A stretch of 54,801 bases of DNA from Microbispora bryophytorum (GTDB lineage Bacteria > Actinomycetota > Actinomycetes > Streptosporangiales > Streptosporangiaceae), in assembly GCF_006874465.1 (NCBI RefSeq), contig NZ_VIRL01000032.1, positions 1 to 54,801 of the forward strand, read 5' to 3'. Each line of letters starts with the position of its first letter. Position 1 is the stretch's first letter. The notes beneath the pieces are model-generated. The model ran no database searches. It saw only the letters and a program-made list of their open reading frames with translations, and was not told where the DNA came from. The position numbers and the translations under genes are program-made. Positions 18,437-26,864 of this stretch are shown piece after piece.

Positions 18437-19408
18437 TCACCTGCGGCGCGCGGGAGCGCTCAGCACGTCGCTGAGGTCGTCGACCTCCAGCCCCCGCCCC
18501 GGCGTCGCCCTGGGCGCGGTGATCGCCATCGGCCTGTCCCAGCTCCGGTACTGCGTGGCCAGGTGTGCCCGGAGAATGCGGTCCTCTCCGAGTCCCGGGA
18601 CCTTCGGCCGGGGGTGCGCGTAGAAGCGCCAGCCGACCCGGTAGGGCCACCCGCGGTCGTCGTACATGTACGTCCATGTCACCTCGGACGTGCCGAGGTG
18701 CGAGGTTCCCGCGGCCTCGCGGAAGCTGGGGGACACGCGGTAGAGCTCCTTGAGCGTGATCGTCCCGGTCAGGGTGTAGATCCGCTGCCTGCGTCCGGTG
18801 GTGCGGTCCTTGGCCCAGGGTGCGACGCTCTTGCGGCTCTTGGTGGACAGCAGCGTGCGCAGCGTGGCCGGCTCCAGGACGTTGATGAACTGGTCGCCGT
18901 ACGCGGCGGCGGCGCCGCTCGCGCGGCCGGTGCGCGTCCAGGCCTTCGCTCGCGGCGCGAGCTGGTACTGCCAGCCGCCCACGCTGACCGTGCGCAGCGT
19001 CCCCACCGTGCGGAGCACGCCGGCGAAGTAGGGATCCTTGGCCGCCTCGTCCACCACCAGCTGCTTGTTGCCGATGCTCAGTCGCCGGACGTGTTCCGAG
19101 GCGATGACGCCGGCGCGCCCCAGCTTGACCCTGCCGGTGCCGCGCAGCTCCATGCCGCTCCCGATGTACGTGCGCCTGCCGTTGCTCAGCCGCACCTGTC
19201 GCGTCAGATCCGTGGAGGCGCTCCCGTAGAACTCGGTCGTCGCGCCGGCGCCGCGGGCGAGCAGGGACTGCAGGCCCGCCATCGGATCGGGTTCGGCCGC
19301 CCGGACGTGAGCGGTGGCGGGGGCGGCGGTCACCAGGGCCAGGGCGACGATGAGGGGGTGCATGCCGTACATCCAGGGGGTGAGCGGGCCGATCTTGGGT
19401 GTGGGCAA
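18437..19408 (-). CDS. Exported LolA/RseB-like protein of unknown function
   Basis: 323 residues from a TTG at 19408; ATG 19363 is an alternative that gives a cleaner signal peptide (HPLIVALALVTAAPATA). The rest is beta-rich with a pattern of long strands (YIGSGMELRGTGRVKLGR, GTSEVTWTYMYDDRG, YRVGWRFYAHP) like the LolA/LppX fold that binds lipids in the periplasm. There is no lipobox cysteine. No enzyme motif is seen. It lies downstream of a membrane-protein gene on the same strand and may be cotranscribed with it. The fold assignment is by pattern only. Confidence 0.7.
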   Translation of the reverse strand: MPTPKIGPLTPWMYGMHPLIVALALVTAAPATAHVRAAEPDPMAGLQSLLARGAGATTEFYGSASTDLTRQVRLSNGRRTYIGSGMELRGTGRVKLGRAGVIASEHVRRLSIGNKQLVVDEAAKDPYFAGVLRTVGTLRTVSVGGWQYQLAPRAKAWTRTGRASGAAAAYGDQFINVLEPATLRTLLSTKSRKSVAPWAKDRTTGRRQRIYTLTGTITLKELYRVSPSFREAAGTSHLGTSEVTWTYMYDDRGWPYRVGWRFYAHPRPKVPGLGEDRILRAHLATQYRSWDRPMAITAPRATPGRGLEVDDLSDVLSAPARRR

Positions 19409-19450
19409 TCTAGCGTGCTTTCGCCTTCTCCACGTGGTCCACGTCGTGTC

Positions 19451-20443
19451 TCATCGGAAGCGGGCGAGGCCGGTGACGCGGCGGCCCAGCATCGCCAGCA
19501 GGCACACCATCACCACGCCGACGGCCGCCAGGCCGGCGCGGTCGGCCGCCGTGTCGGTGTTGGAGATCAGGGCGAAGGCGGTATGGGCGATCAGGGCGCC
19601 GGAGGCCAGGGCGAGGCTGTGCCGGTCCGTCCACAGGCCGTCGGCAGTCCAGCGGCGCAGGAGCCATGCGACGGCGACCGCCAGAACGGCGGCGGCCGAC
19701 ATGGGCACGATCACCCACCCGCCGTGGGTGAAGGCGGGCTGGGTCGCGCCGCCGAAGGGGAACAGCAAGGCCAGGTAGCCGAAGGAGGCGACGGCGCCGA
19801 ACACCCCGGCCGCCGCGGGCGCGGGCGGGCTGATCGAGGGCATGCCCGGGCGGACCTTCAGCCGCAGCCCCGCCGCCGTCAGCAGGACCACGGCGGCCGC
19901 ACAGCCCGCCAGGATCGCCGGCGGCGCCTCGTACCCGGGGTCGATACTCGTCACCACCGTGACCCGCAGCAGCAGCGCGCCGAGGACGAAGACCGCCCCC
20001 GCCAGCCAGGTGCCGAGTCTGCCCAGGTAGGGCCGGTCGCGCAGGGACGGGACGATCAGGTCGGTGAGCAGGATCGGGATCGCGGCGCTGAAGACCGCGT
20101 GGTAGGGAATCTGCAGCTCGGCGTAGGCGCTGTTCAGGCCCAGGACGCGGGGCGCCCACCCGGCGGCGCCGTAGATCGTGGGGCTGCTCAGCGCCTGCAG
20201 CGCCAGGCCCTCCTCGACGATGCCGTAGGCGGCGCCGAGCAGCAGCACCCCGATCCAGCCCGTCCCGGCCCGCCGTACCAGCTCGCGCACCAGGACGACG
20301 CCCGCGCCGTATATCGGGATCCACAGCAGCAGGAGCCAGGCCATGCGCAGTGGCGGGTTGCCGAGGGTGAACTCGGCCACGAGCGGTGCGATCACCGCGA
20401 GGAGCAGTGCGGCCCGGCGGCCGCCCGTCTTGTCTGAGGTCAT
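19451..20443 (-). CDS. Polytopic membrane protein, function unknown
   Basis: 330 residues from ATG 20443 (GTG 20470 is possible). Eight to nine hydrophobic helices cover almost the whole protein. IVEEGLALQALSSP near residue 80 has two glutamates in a membrane-adjacent helix, but there is no complete CPBP motif set. It is divergent from the sensor kinase gene at 20576 and could be a target of that two-component system. Family not recognised. Confidence 0.75.
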   Translation of the reverse strand: MTSDKTGGRRAALLLAVIAPLVAEFTLGNPPLRMAWLLLLWIPIYGAGVVLVRELVRRAGTGWIGVLLLGAAYGIVEEGLALQALSSPTIYGAAGWAPRVLGLNSAYAELQIPYHAVFSAAIPILLTDLIVPSLRDRPYLGRLGTWLAGAVFVLGALLLRVTVVTSIDPGYEAPPAILAGCAAAVVLLTAAGLRLKVRPGMPSISPPAPAAAGVFGAVASFGYLALLFPFGGATQPAFTHGGWVIVPMSAAAVLAVAVAWLLRRWTADGLWTDRHSLALASGALIAHTAFALISNTDTAADRAGLAAVGVVMVCLLAMLGRRVTGLARFR

Positions 20444-20575
20444 GCGGCCAGCGTGTTCCGCGCACACCACCCACGTCTGCCGCCCCGGGTCCTGCCCGTG
20501 GCAACCCAGGTGACAACCCGGCGTCGACTTTGGTTGCTGCCGCCGGCGGGCCCGCCGTCACTACGCTGGGCGTCC

Positions 20576-21745
20576 GTGACGGCAGACGTACGGCCGGGTC
20601 CGGCGAGGACCCGGCGGGACCGGGCGATCCGGGTGGGAGGCGTCGCCTGCGCGCTGGCCGCGGCGGCGGTCGTCGTGCGCGACGACCTCGGCGCGGCCTC
20701 CGGCTGGTGGCCGGCCGTGGACGTGGCCGGCGGCGCGGCGGCGTGCGGGGCGCTGTGGCTGTCGCGCCGGTGGCCGGCCACCATGGCGCTCGTGGCCGTG
20801 GCGCTGGCGGTGCCCGCGGCCTCGGCGGCGGTCGCGGCGGGCATCGCCACGCTCATGACCGCCCTCTACCGGCGCTCGGTCGTCGCGATCGGCGTCGGCG
20901 CGGCCTGGGTGGCCGCGACGCTGGCCCGGTTCTGGTTGCGGCCGCCGGGGCTGGCGCCGTACCCGGTGTGGGCGCTGGTCGCGGTGCTGTTCGGGGTGGC
21001 GCTGACCGGATGGGGGATGCTGGCGCGGGCCCGCCGCCAACTGGTGCTGTCGCTGGCGGAGCGGGTCCGCAGGGCCGAGGAGGAGCAGCGGCGGCGGGTC
21101 GAGCAGGCCCGCCACGCCGAACGCCTGGCCATCGCCCGCGAGATGCACGACGTGCTGGCGCACCGGCTGTCGCTGCTGGCGCTGCACGCCGGGGCGCTGG
21201 AGTTCAACGCGCGGGCCGACCCCGAGGAGGTGGTCGAGGCGGCCGCGGTGGTGCGCTCCAGTGCGCACCACGCACTCCAGGAGCTGCGCCAGGTCATCTC
21301 GGTGCTCCGCGAGGCGCCCGTCCTTTCCGAGCTGGACCTGCGCAGTCTCGTCGAGGAGGTACGGCGGGCGGGTATGGAGGTCGAGATGCGTGACGGCGGT
21401 GTGCGCCTGCCCGAGCTGCCGGGCGCGACGGCGCGGGCGGCCTACCGGATCGTCCAGGAGGGGCTCACCAACGCCAGGAAGCACGCGCCGGGTATGCCGG
21501 TGACCGTCCGCCTGGACGGCGGGCCGGACCGGGGGCTCGCGATCGAGGTGCGCAATCCCGTGGTGCGTGCTCCCCGGGGGGAGGGCGCCGGCCTGGCCGG
21601 GATGCGGGAGCGGGCCGAGCTGGCGGGCGGCCGGGTGGAGCAGGCCGGGGTGGAGGAGGGCAGGGTGGAGGAGGGCAGGGTGGAGCAGGCCGGGATTGGG
21701 GAAGGCGAGTTCCGCCTGGCGGTCTGGCTACCATGGCCGGTGTGA
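20576..21745 (+). CDS. Sensor histidine kinase, NarL-partner type
   Basis: 389 residues from GTG 20576. Five to six membrane segments (about 20-150) are followed by a coiled segment (LAERVRRAEEEQRRRVEQAR), the HisKA_3 box LAIAREMHDVLAHRLSLLAL and a HATPase domain with EGLTNARKHAPG and GAGLAGMRERAELAGG. The last 40 residues contain a 15-bp tandem repeat (about 21637-21696) encoding VEQAG/VEEGR units, inserted between the G-box helix and the final strand FRLAVWLPW. Its 3' end overlaps the response regulator gene by 13 bp. Confidence 0.92.
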   Translation: MTADVRPGPARTRRDRAIRVGGVACALAAAAVVVRDDLGAASGWWPAVDVAGGAAACGALWLSRRWPATMALVAVALAVPAASAAVAAGIATLMTALYRRSVVAIGVGAAWVAATLARFWLRPPGLAPYPVWALVAVLFGVALTGWGMLARARRQLVLSLAERVRRAEEEQRRRVEQARHAERLAIAREMHDVLAHRLSLLALHAGALEFNARADPEEVVEAAAVVRSSAHHALQELRQVISVLREAPVLSELDLRSLVEEVRRAGMEVEMRDGGVRLPELPGATARAAYRIVQEGLTNARKHAPGMPVTVRLDGGPDRGLAIEVRNPVVRAPRGEGAGLAGMRERAELAGGRVEQAGVEEGRVEEGRVEQAGIGEGEFRLAVWLPWPV

Positions 21746-22395
21746 GCGCCATCCGCGTGCTGGTCGTGGACGACGACCCGCTCGTCAGGGCGGGTCTGAC
21801 ACTGATGCTCAGGGGCGCCGACGAGCTCGTCGTGGTGGGCGGCGTGGCCGACGGCGCCGACGTCGGAGCCGCGGTCGACGCGCATGCGCCCGATGTGGTG
21901 CTCATGGACATCCGCATGCCGGGCCTGAACGGGATCGACGCCACCCGGCTGCTGCGGCGCCGGCCCGACCCTCCCCACATCATCATGCTCACCACGTTCG
22001 ACGCCGACGAGCACGTCTTCGGCGCGCTGCGCGCCGGGGCCAGCGGTTTCCTGCTCAAGGACACCCCGCCGGAGGGCATCGTGGACGCGGTCCTCCGGGT
22101 CGCGGCGGGCGAGCCGATCCTGTCGCCCGGCGTGACCCGGCGCCTGATCGCCCACCTGGCTCCGGAGGCGGAGGACCGCCGACGCGACGACGCACGCAGG
22201 CTGCTGTCCAGGCTCAGCGACCGCGAGCGTGAGGTCGCCGCCGCGGTCGGCCGGGGCAGGTCCAACGCGGACATCGCCGCCGAGCTCCATATGAGCGTCG
22301 GCACGGTCAAGAGCTACATCTCCCGCATCCTCACGAAGACCAACCTGGACAATCGCGTCCAACTCGCCCTCATCGCCCACGACAGTCCGCTCTAG
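21733..22395 (+). CDS. NarL/LuxR-family response regulator
   Basis: 220 residues. Receiver domain with acidic residues Asp13-15, phospho-acceptor Asp59 in VVLMDIRMPG and FLLKDTPPEG. The LuxR-type HTH runs from LSDREREVAAAVGRGRSNAD to the end. GTG 21742 is an alternative start. It pairs with the overlapping kinase. Likely targets are the divergent membrane-protein operon at 19451-20443 or its own promoter, by proximity only. Confidence 0.95.
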   Translation: MAGVSAIRVLVVDDDPLVRAGLTLMLRGADELVVVGGVADGADVGAAVDAHAPDVVLMDIRMPGLNGIDATRLLRRRPDPPHIIMLTTFDADEHVFGALRAGASGFLLKDTPPEGIVDAVLRVAAGEPILSPGVTRRLIAHLAPEAEDRRRDDARRLLSRLSDREREVAAAVGRGRSNADIAAELHMSVGTVKSYISRILTKTNLDNRVQLALIAHDSPL

Positions 22396-22455
22396 CCGGG
22401 CCCGTTCCCCGCACGCGGTCGACCTTCGGCGGGAAGTTCCCGGAGCGGCGGTCGT

Positions 22456-22871
22456 TCACTGGACGAGGACGGGCACGAGCACAGCGGAGGGCAGGCGGCG
22501 CGGGGCTCCTGAGTCGCCCGCCGCGCCGTCCAGATGCCGGCGCCGAAGTCGCCCGGCAGGGCGTAAGGGCGTAAGGGCGTGCGGGCCGAGCCACACCGCC
22601 TGGTCGTCGACGCCGCGCCGTTCGGCGACCGGGGTCTCCCGCATGGTCCGAAGGTCGAGAACGTACAGCCGCCACGGCGCGTCCTCGGGCAGGCCGGCCG
22701 CCCGCTTCTTGAAGGCGATGCGGGTGCCGTCCGGGGAGAGCGACGGGCACTCCACGTTCTGCCGGACCGTGATCAGGGTGCGGGCCGCGACGTCGCCGCG
22801 TGCCAGCCACGTGCGGCCGCCGGTCGCGAGCGTGACCCAGAAGTGGCCGTCGTCGGCGAAGGTCAGCCCCC
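22456..22871 (-). pseudogene. C-terminal remnant of a TolB-like beta-propeller protein
   Basis: The frame reads LTFADDGHFWVTLATGGR, CPSLSPDGTRIAFKKR and LYVLDLRTM, typical PD40/TolB propeller blades. It then meets a triple 8-bp repeat, after which the sensible sequence (YALPGDFGAGIWTAR) continues in another frame, and the last residues (GAPRRL, PVLVQ) in yet another. There is no start; the 5' part is missing and joins the MFS fragment at about 22868. It may be the tail of the same MFS-propeller gene with its middle deleted. Confidence 0.75.
22558..22581. repeat. 8-bp triple repeat causing a frameshift
   Basis: AGGGCGTA, AGGGCGTA and AGGGCGTG in tandem. With only one copy the minus-strand frame would read through as GPYALPGDFGAGIW. 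The two extra copies add 16 bp and shift it, so slippage broke the frame. Confidence 0.75.
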
Positions 22872-23132
22872 GCCGGCGGCGAGGTGGCCTCCGGCCAGCC
22901 GCACCAGGGCGCCGACTCCGTTGTAGACGCCGTCCAGCACGCCGAAGCCGAGCGAGGATAGCCCCAGCCCGGAGACGAGATAGAGCGGCAGCACGGCGGT
23001 GATCATCTCCGCCGACACGTCCGTGATCAGGCTCACCGCGCCCAGGGCCAGCACGGTTCCCGGAACCGCGGCCCACCGCCGTCTCCGCTGCGGGACGAGG
23101 GTGGGCGCGTCGCGACTGTCCGCGAGGTACAC
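22863..23132 (-). pseudogene. N-terminal fragment of an MFS transporter
   Basis: 89 codons from GTG 23132, four bases after the phosphoesterase stop. GAVSLITDVSAEMITAVLPL and GFGVLDGVYNGVGALVRLAG are the first two helices of a major facilitator protein of about 400 residues or more. The frame ends right after GGHLA, where the next motif (ADR) is expected, and continues into propeller sequence. An internal deletion has fused the two remnants. Confidence 0.8.
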
Positions 23133-23136
23133 GCGG

Positions 23137-23996
23137 TCAGTTCCAGATGCCGGAGATCGCCGACGCCGACGCCGCGTTGCCCGCGTGGCCGGTGCCGTAC
23201 ATGTCCTCGATGGTGCGCAACATGTTGTAGTGGTTGTAGGTGGTGCCGGAGGACGACCCCGACCGTACCGGCTGGCCGTACAGCACGGTGGCGATGCGGT
23301 TGCCGCTGAGCCGGTTGTCCTCGTCGAAGGTGACCACGAGAAGGCTGTTGTGGGTCTTGGCCCAGGTCGCGTACGCGTCGAGGTTGTTCTTCAGCCAGGT
23401 GTCCCCGGTGGACACCGAGCAGTCGTGCATGTCGCTGCACAGGTTCGGGACGACGAACGACACCTTCGGCAGCTTGGTGAAGTCGGTGGGGAACTGCGCG
23501 AACGTGTACGCGGTGGACGCCGGCACCTTGGAGAACCCGAACCAGGGGTTGTGCTTGCGGGCGTACTTGCCGCTGCTGCAGGTGGTCGAGCCCTGGCTGG
23601 GCAGCGACTCGTTGTAGCTGGCCCAGCTCTTGCCCGCGGCGATCAGTTCCGACGCCAGGTTGGGCGCCGAGCTGAAGCCGGGCGTGTAGCAGGAGTCGTC
23701 GGTGACGCCCTGCGTCGATCCGGAGAACATGGCGAAGTAGTTGGGCTGGCTGGGATGGGTCTCGGCGTAAAGGCGGTCAGGTTGGCCCCGCCGCTCTTCA
23801 GGGAGTTGATGTAGGGAGCGCTAGAGGTGCCGACGACTTGGGAGTAGGCGTGGTTTTCGAAGACCACGACCACCGTGTGGTCCGGCGTGGGCAACGTGGC
23901 CGCCTGGGCGCTGAAGCCTCCGGCGGCCCACAGGCCTAGGGAGGCCGCGGACAGTGTGAAGGCGGTGGCGAGGGCGGTGATCCGGCGGGCCGGCAT
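23137..23996 (-). pseudogene. Secreted phosphoesterase, frameshifted
   Basis: Together the two frames would encode about 286 residues. The N-terminal frame from ATG 23996 has a signal peptide (ALATAFTLSAASLGLWAAGG to an AQA site) and VVVVFENHAYSQ, the metal-binding start motif of the phosphoesterase (phospholipase C/acid phosphatase) family. After GGANLTAF the sense continues in another frame (MFSGSTQGVTDDSC, FVVPNLCSDMHDC, LLVVTFDEDN). GCCTTTACGCC near 23766-23776 would be restored to AFYAE by one extra base. Either a recent single-base deletion or a sequencing error. If intact, it would hydrolyse phosphate esters outside the cell. Confidence 0.85.
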
Positions 23997-24329
23997 GGCG
24001 GTCCTCCAGAGGGGGGTGTCTGGGAGGACCAGCTCAGGCTAGGAACACCCCGTGACGCTGACCGCACGCCTGACGTGAAGGTTGGCCGAACGGCGAGTGA
24101 AGCCCTTTGTCGCCCGATTTCCGGGAATGCCTGCCGGGTCAGACCTGCACGCAGGTGGCAGCCGCGAAGCGAGGCACGGTGTACAACCGGGCGCGGTCGT
24201 GCAATCGAGGGTGAGCATCTCGCTGCCTATCCGTCGGGGCCGGCGATCTCGACGACGTGCAGGGGGTGCCCAGAGGCGGTCAGATCGATTCCCCAGCTGG
24301 AAAACGAAGATCGTTCTAGGCTGGGCGCC
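23997..24329. other. Divergent intergenic region
   Basis: Contains the phosphoesterase promoter region (a minus-strand TAGCCT near 24037) and the leaderless promoter of the next gene. No gene is supported in between. Confidence 0.35.
24317..24322 (+). promoter_or_regulatory. Candidate -10 (TAGGCT) for a leaderless transcript
   Basis: TAGGCT lies seven bases before GTG 24330, which places the transcription start at the start codon. There is no ribosome site before that GTG. Leaderless genes with this arrangement are common in actinobacteria. Confidence 0.45.
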
Positions 24330-24950
24330 GTGCCTACGCTCAGGGTGATCCTCGCGCTGCTCGTCCTCTATACCTTCACCCTGGGCCCCGCGTCCCCCGT
24401 GTCGGGCCGGTTGGTCGTGGAACGCGCGACGTCCGAGGCCGTCGAGGTGTTCACCGTGGACTTGACCGACTTCTTCAAGGAGCCCTACGACTCGCGAATC
24501 GAGCCGTTCAACTACGCCCTGGACGCAGCCATGCAACGGGTGGAGGGGCACCCGAAGGACCTCGCCCCGCCGTATCTGCTGAAGCGGCCATACCGGCTGG
24601 TCTTTCCGTACATCACCGAACGTGGGCGGGCGCTGGCCGCCATACCGCTGAACGGTGTCGCGTGGCCCGACCACGTGCGGACCCCCTTCACGATCATCCC
24701 GGTCGTACGGCAGGTGCGGCACAGCCGGGCGGAGCTCGACACCGTGTTGGACACCGTGTTGGACGCCATGACGTCACCGGCCGACGACCCGAGGATTTTA
24801 AGCGGCCACATCGACGCCGAGCGGGACCGGGTCGTAATCGAGGTGACCGACGTCGACCCGCGGCTGCGTCGTCGGCTGGCACAGGAGTACGGCTCCGACC
24901 TGGTCGCCGTCCAGTGGAGCCCGGGCGGCACTCGATCGCACCTCGTCTGA
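24330..24950 (+). CDS. Exported or membrane-anchored protein of unknown function
   Basis: 206 residues from GTG 24330. The N terminus (PTLRVILALLVLYTFTLGPASPVSG) is a signal peptide or anchor. The remainder is mixed alpha/beta with no cysteines and no motif I recognise (VFTVDLTDFFKEPYDSRIEP, RPYRLVFPYITERGRALAAI, HIDAERDRVVIEVTDVDPRL). The C-terminal half, with alternating strand-helix segments and a tail ending RLAQEYGSDLVAVQW, could be a small surface alpha/beta domain. A 12-bp duplication gives LDTVLDTVLDAM. It probably acts on the outer side of the membrane. Neighbours give no functional hint. Confidence 0.65.
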   Translation: MPTLRVILALLVLYTFTLGPASPVSGRLVVERATSEAVEVFTVDLTDFFKEPYDSRIEPFNYALDAAMQRVEGHPKDLAPPYLLKRPYRLVFPYITERGRALAAIPLNGVAWPDHVRTPFTIIPVVRQVRHSRAELDTVLDTVLDAMTSPADDPRILSGHIDAERDRVVIEVTDVDPRLRRRLAQEYGSDLVAVQWSPGGTRSHLV

Positions 24951-25031
24951 CGACGACGTCAACGGGCCTCGGGATCGTAGCGGGTGCCCCGTTCCGGGGG
25001 AGTCGCGGCACGGGCGTGAGCGCGAACCTTC

Positions 25032-25733
25032 CTACTTGTCATGCTGTCGGCGCACCATCTCGGTGATCCAGACGGGTGCGAACGGAGACGTGCAGCCTGG
25101 TGGAGTCGGGTAGTCCTTGAGCACCTCCAGGCGCTCACCGATGTCGATCGCACGGGCGCGGTGCTCGGCGTGCTCGATCCCGATCTGGGCCAGGCAGTGG
25201 TTCATCGCCCACTGCAGGCGATCCGGGGCGTCTTTCATCTCCGCCTCGATGACGTCGAGCAGCCCTGCGAGGTCGAGGCCCTCGGGCTTCTTCGTCACGC
25301 GTTCGGCGGTCAGCGCCCAGCCGGCACTCGCGACCACCGGATCGGAATCGGCGGACCAGGCCAGGCGCAGCTCTTCCGAGTGCGGGTTCTTCTTCACCAC
25401 GTAGTTCACGAGCCAGTCGTGCACCTTGGGCGTGCGCGCCTCGCGCAGCATGACGTCCAACGCGTCACGCTCGAACGCCTTCGGACGGCAGATCAGGATC
25501 GCCAGCAGTCTCGCCGCGGTGTCATCGGTCTCCCACAGCCGGCACGCGAGTTCCTGCTGCGTCTGCAGCCGCTTCGCGAGCGCGCGCAGCTTGCCGAGGT
25601 TCACACCGTGATCGTCACCGTGCTTCTCGTTCACCGCGCGTGCCTTCGGGTCCTCGAGCTCGGCTAGCTCGGCCATCACCTCGACCACCATCACCTCGAC
25701 CACCATCGTCTCGGTCAGCGTCGTCCCGGTCAC
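25032..25733 (-). CDS. AlkD-like DNA alkylation repair protein
   Basis: 233 residues from GTG 25733 with AGGAGG five bases upstream. After a repetitive N-terminal tail (TETMVVEVMVVEVMAELAEL, from a 15-bp duplication) it shows the HEAT-like helical pattern of COG4912 proteins: VNLGKLRALAKRLQTQQELA, VHDWLVNYVVKKNPHSEELR, DPVVASAGWALTAERV and DRLQWAMNHCLAQIGI. Family members with this repeat fold remove alkylated purines, mostly N3- and N7-alkylated bases. Whether this short subgroup keeps glycosylase activity is not certain. Confidence 0.85.
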   Translation of the reverse strand: MTGTTLTETMVVEVMVVEVMAELAELEDPKARAVNEKHGDDHGVNLGKLRALAKRLQTQQELACRLWETDDTAARLLAILICRPKAFERDALDVMLREARTPKVHDWLVNYVVKKNPHSEELRLAWSADSDPVVASAGWALTAERVTKKPEGLDLAGLLDVIEAEMKDAPDRLQWAMNHCLAQIGIEHAEHRARAIDIGERLEVLKDYPTPPGCTSPFAPVWITEMVRRQHDK

Positions 25734-25762
25734 GTCAGCCTCCTGTCCGTCACGTGCGGGAT

Positions 25763-25813
25763 TCAGCCTACGAGCACTCGTCTGTTCAGCTCAGTCTTCT
25801 CAAAATCGGCCAT
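25763..25813 (-). CDS. Possible 16-codon leader peptide
   Basis: ATG 25813 preceded by GGTGGCGGC, encoding MADFEKTELNRRVLVG, ends 30 bp before the AlkD-like gene. It could be a regulatory upstream reading frame or a remnant. No repeats or rare-codon run support attenuation, so this is weak. Confidence 0.2.
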   Translation of the reverse strand: MADFEKTELNRRVLVG

Positions 25814-25983
25814 GCCGCCACCCTGGCAGCATCTCCGTGACGAGATGGACTGGATGCGGGGACGTGATCGTCCTGCACTTACCCGGTGGCACCGACTTTG
25901 CTGCCTGCGCCGGTCGCCGGCCCGCCTTGAGCACGACGGGTTCGAGTCGAGGCCGCGGACGTCGATCAACCCACCTTGCTCGG

Positions 25984-26316
25984 TCAGCCACGTGGCGCGT
26001 ACATGATGACCAGCACGCCGGCCAGGCAGACGAGCGCGCCGATGACGTCCCAGCGGTCGGGCCGGAACCCGTCGACGACCATGCCCCAGACCAGGGACCC
26101 GGCGACGAAGATGCCGCCGTAGGCGGCCAGGATGCGGCCGAAGTTCGCGTCGGGCTGGAACGTGGCGACCAGCCCGTACAGGCCCAGCGCGATCACGCCG
26201 CCGCCGATCCACAGCAGGCCACGCTGCTCGCGTACGCCTTGCCAGACCAGCCATGCTCCGCCGATCTCGGCGAGGGCGGCCAGGACGAAGAGCAGCAGGG
26301 AGCGGATGACCGTCAT
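25984..26316 (-). CDS. ynfA: YnfA/UPF0060 small multidrug-resistance-like membrane protein
   Basis: 110 residues, the usual length. Four membrane helices with the family sequence [39 protein letters not shown] and [20 protein letters not shown]. YnfA proteins are relatives of the SMR transporters; export of cationic compounds has been reported for some. It follows the MerR gene by 92 bp on the same strand, inside a metal-response region, so a link to cation efflux is possible. No clear ribosome site; TACTAC just upstream may be a -10 for leaderless expression. Confidence 0.93.
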   Translation of the reverse strand: MTVIRSLLLFVLAALAEIGGAWLVWQGVREQRGLLWIGGGVIALGLYGLVATFQPDANFGRILAAYGGIFVAGSLVWGMVVDGFRPDRWDVIGALVCLAGVLVIMYAPRG

Positions 26317-26408
26317 GGCCGGTAGTACAGCGCATGGCAGCGGTCGATTCGTCTCCGGGCGCCCTTCGCGCCGCGGTTCGGGCGCTCAGCGATGGTCGGG
26401 GTGGGTGC

Positions 26409-26864
26409 TCACGACGGCCGGTCCTCCGCCGGGGTGCGGCCGGTGGCCAGGCCGGCGTACGGCAGCGGGCAGTCGGGACAGGTGCAGTTCGTCAGGCTGT
26501 CGCAGCCCGCGGTGACCACCTGGGTGAGCGCGGTGCGGATGGTGGTGAGGTCGGCGATGCGCGCGTCCACCTCGGCGATCTTGGCCTGGGCGCGGGCACG
26601 CAGGTCGGGAGTGGGATGACCGCGCCTGCCGGTGTCGATCAGCTCGGCGACCTCGTCCAGGGTGAAGCCGAGCCGCTGGGCGGCCTTGATGACGGTCAGC
26701 AGGGTGACCGTCTCCGGCGGGTAGGCGCGGTGCCCGCCGGGACTGCGCGCCGGTTCGGCGATCAGTCCGCGACGCTCGTAGTAACGCAATGTCTGCGGGT
26801 TGACCCCGGCCCGCCTGGCCACCTGCCCGCTGCGCAGGTGGGGGCCGTCGGGATCCTGCCTCAC
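26409..26864 (-). CDS. MerR-family metal-responsive regulator
   Basis: 151 residues from GTG 26864, which overlaps the upstream stop (GTGA). Winged HTH LRSGQVARRAGVNPQTLRYY and the GGHRAYPPE wing, then the long dimerisation helix (residues about 85-118). The C-terminal metal loop has Cys121, Cys127, Cys129 and Cys132 (AGCDSLTNCTCPDC). The cysteine corresponding to Cys82 of mercury MerR is absent, so the metal may be a soft cation bound mainly by this C-terminal cluster. It probably controls the 19-bp-spacer promoter at 27331-27361 that drives its own operon. Confidence 0.92.
   Translation of the reverse strand: MRQDPDGPHLRSGQVARRAGVNPQTLRYYERRGLIAEPARSPGGHRAYPPETVTLLTVIKAAQRLGFTLDEVAELIDTGRRGHPTPDLRARAQAKIAEVDARIADLTTIRTALTQVVTAGCDSLTNCTCPDCPLPYAGLATGRTPAEDRPS

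Noticed and set aside
25882..25960. GGTTCGAGTC resembling a tRNA T-loop
   Set aside because: No acceptor or anticodon stem can be formed around it; chance match.
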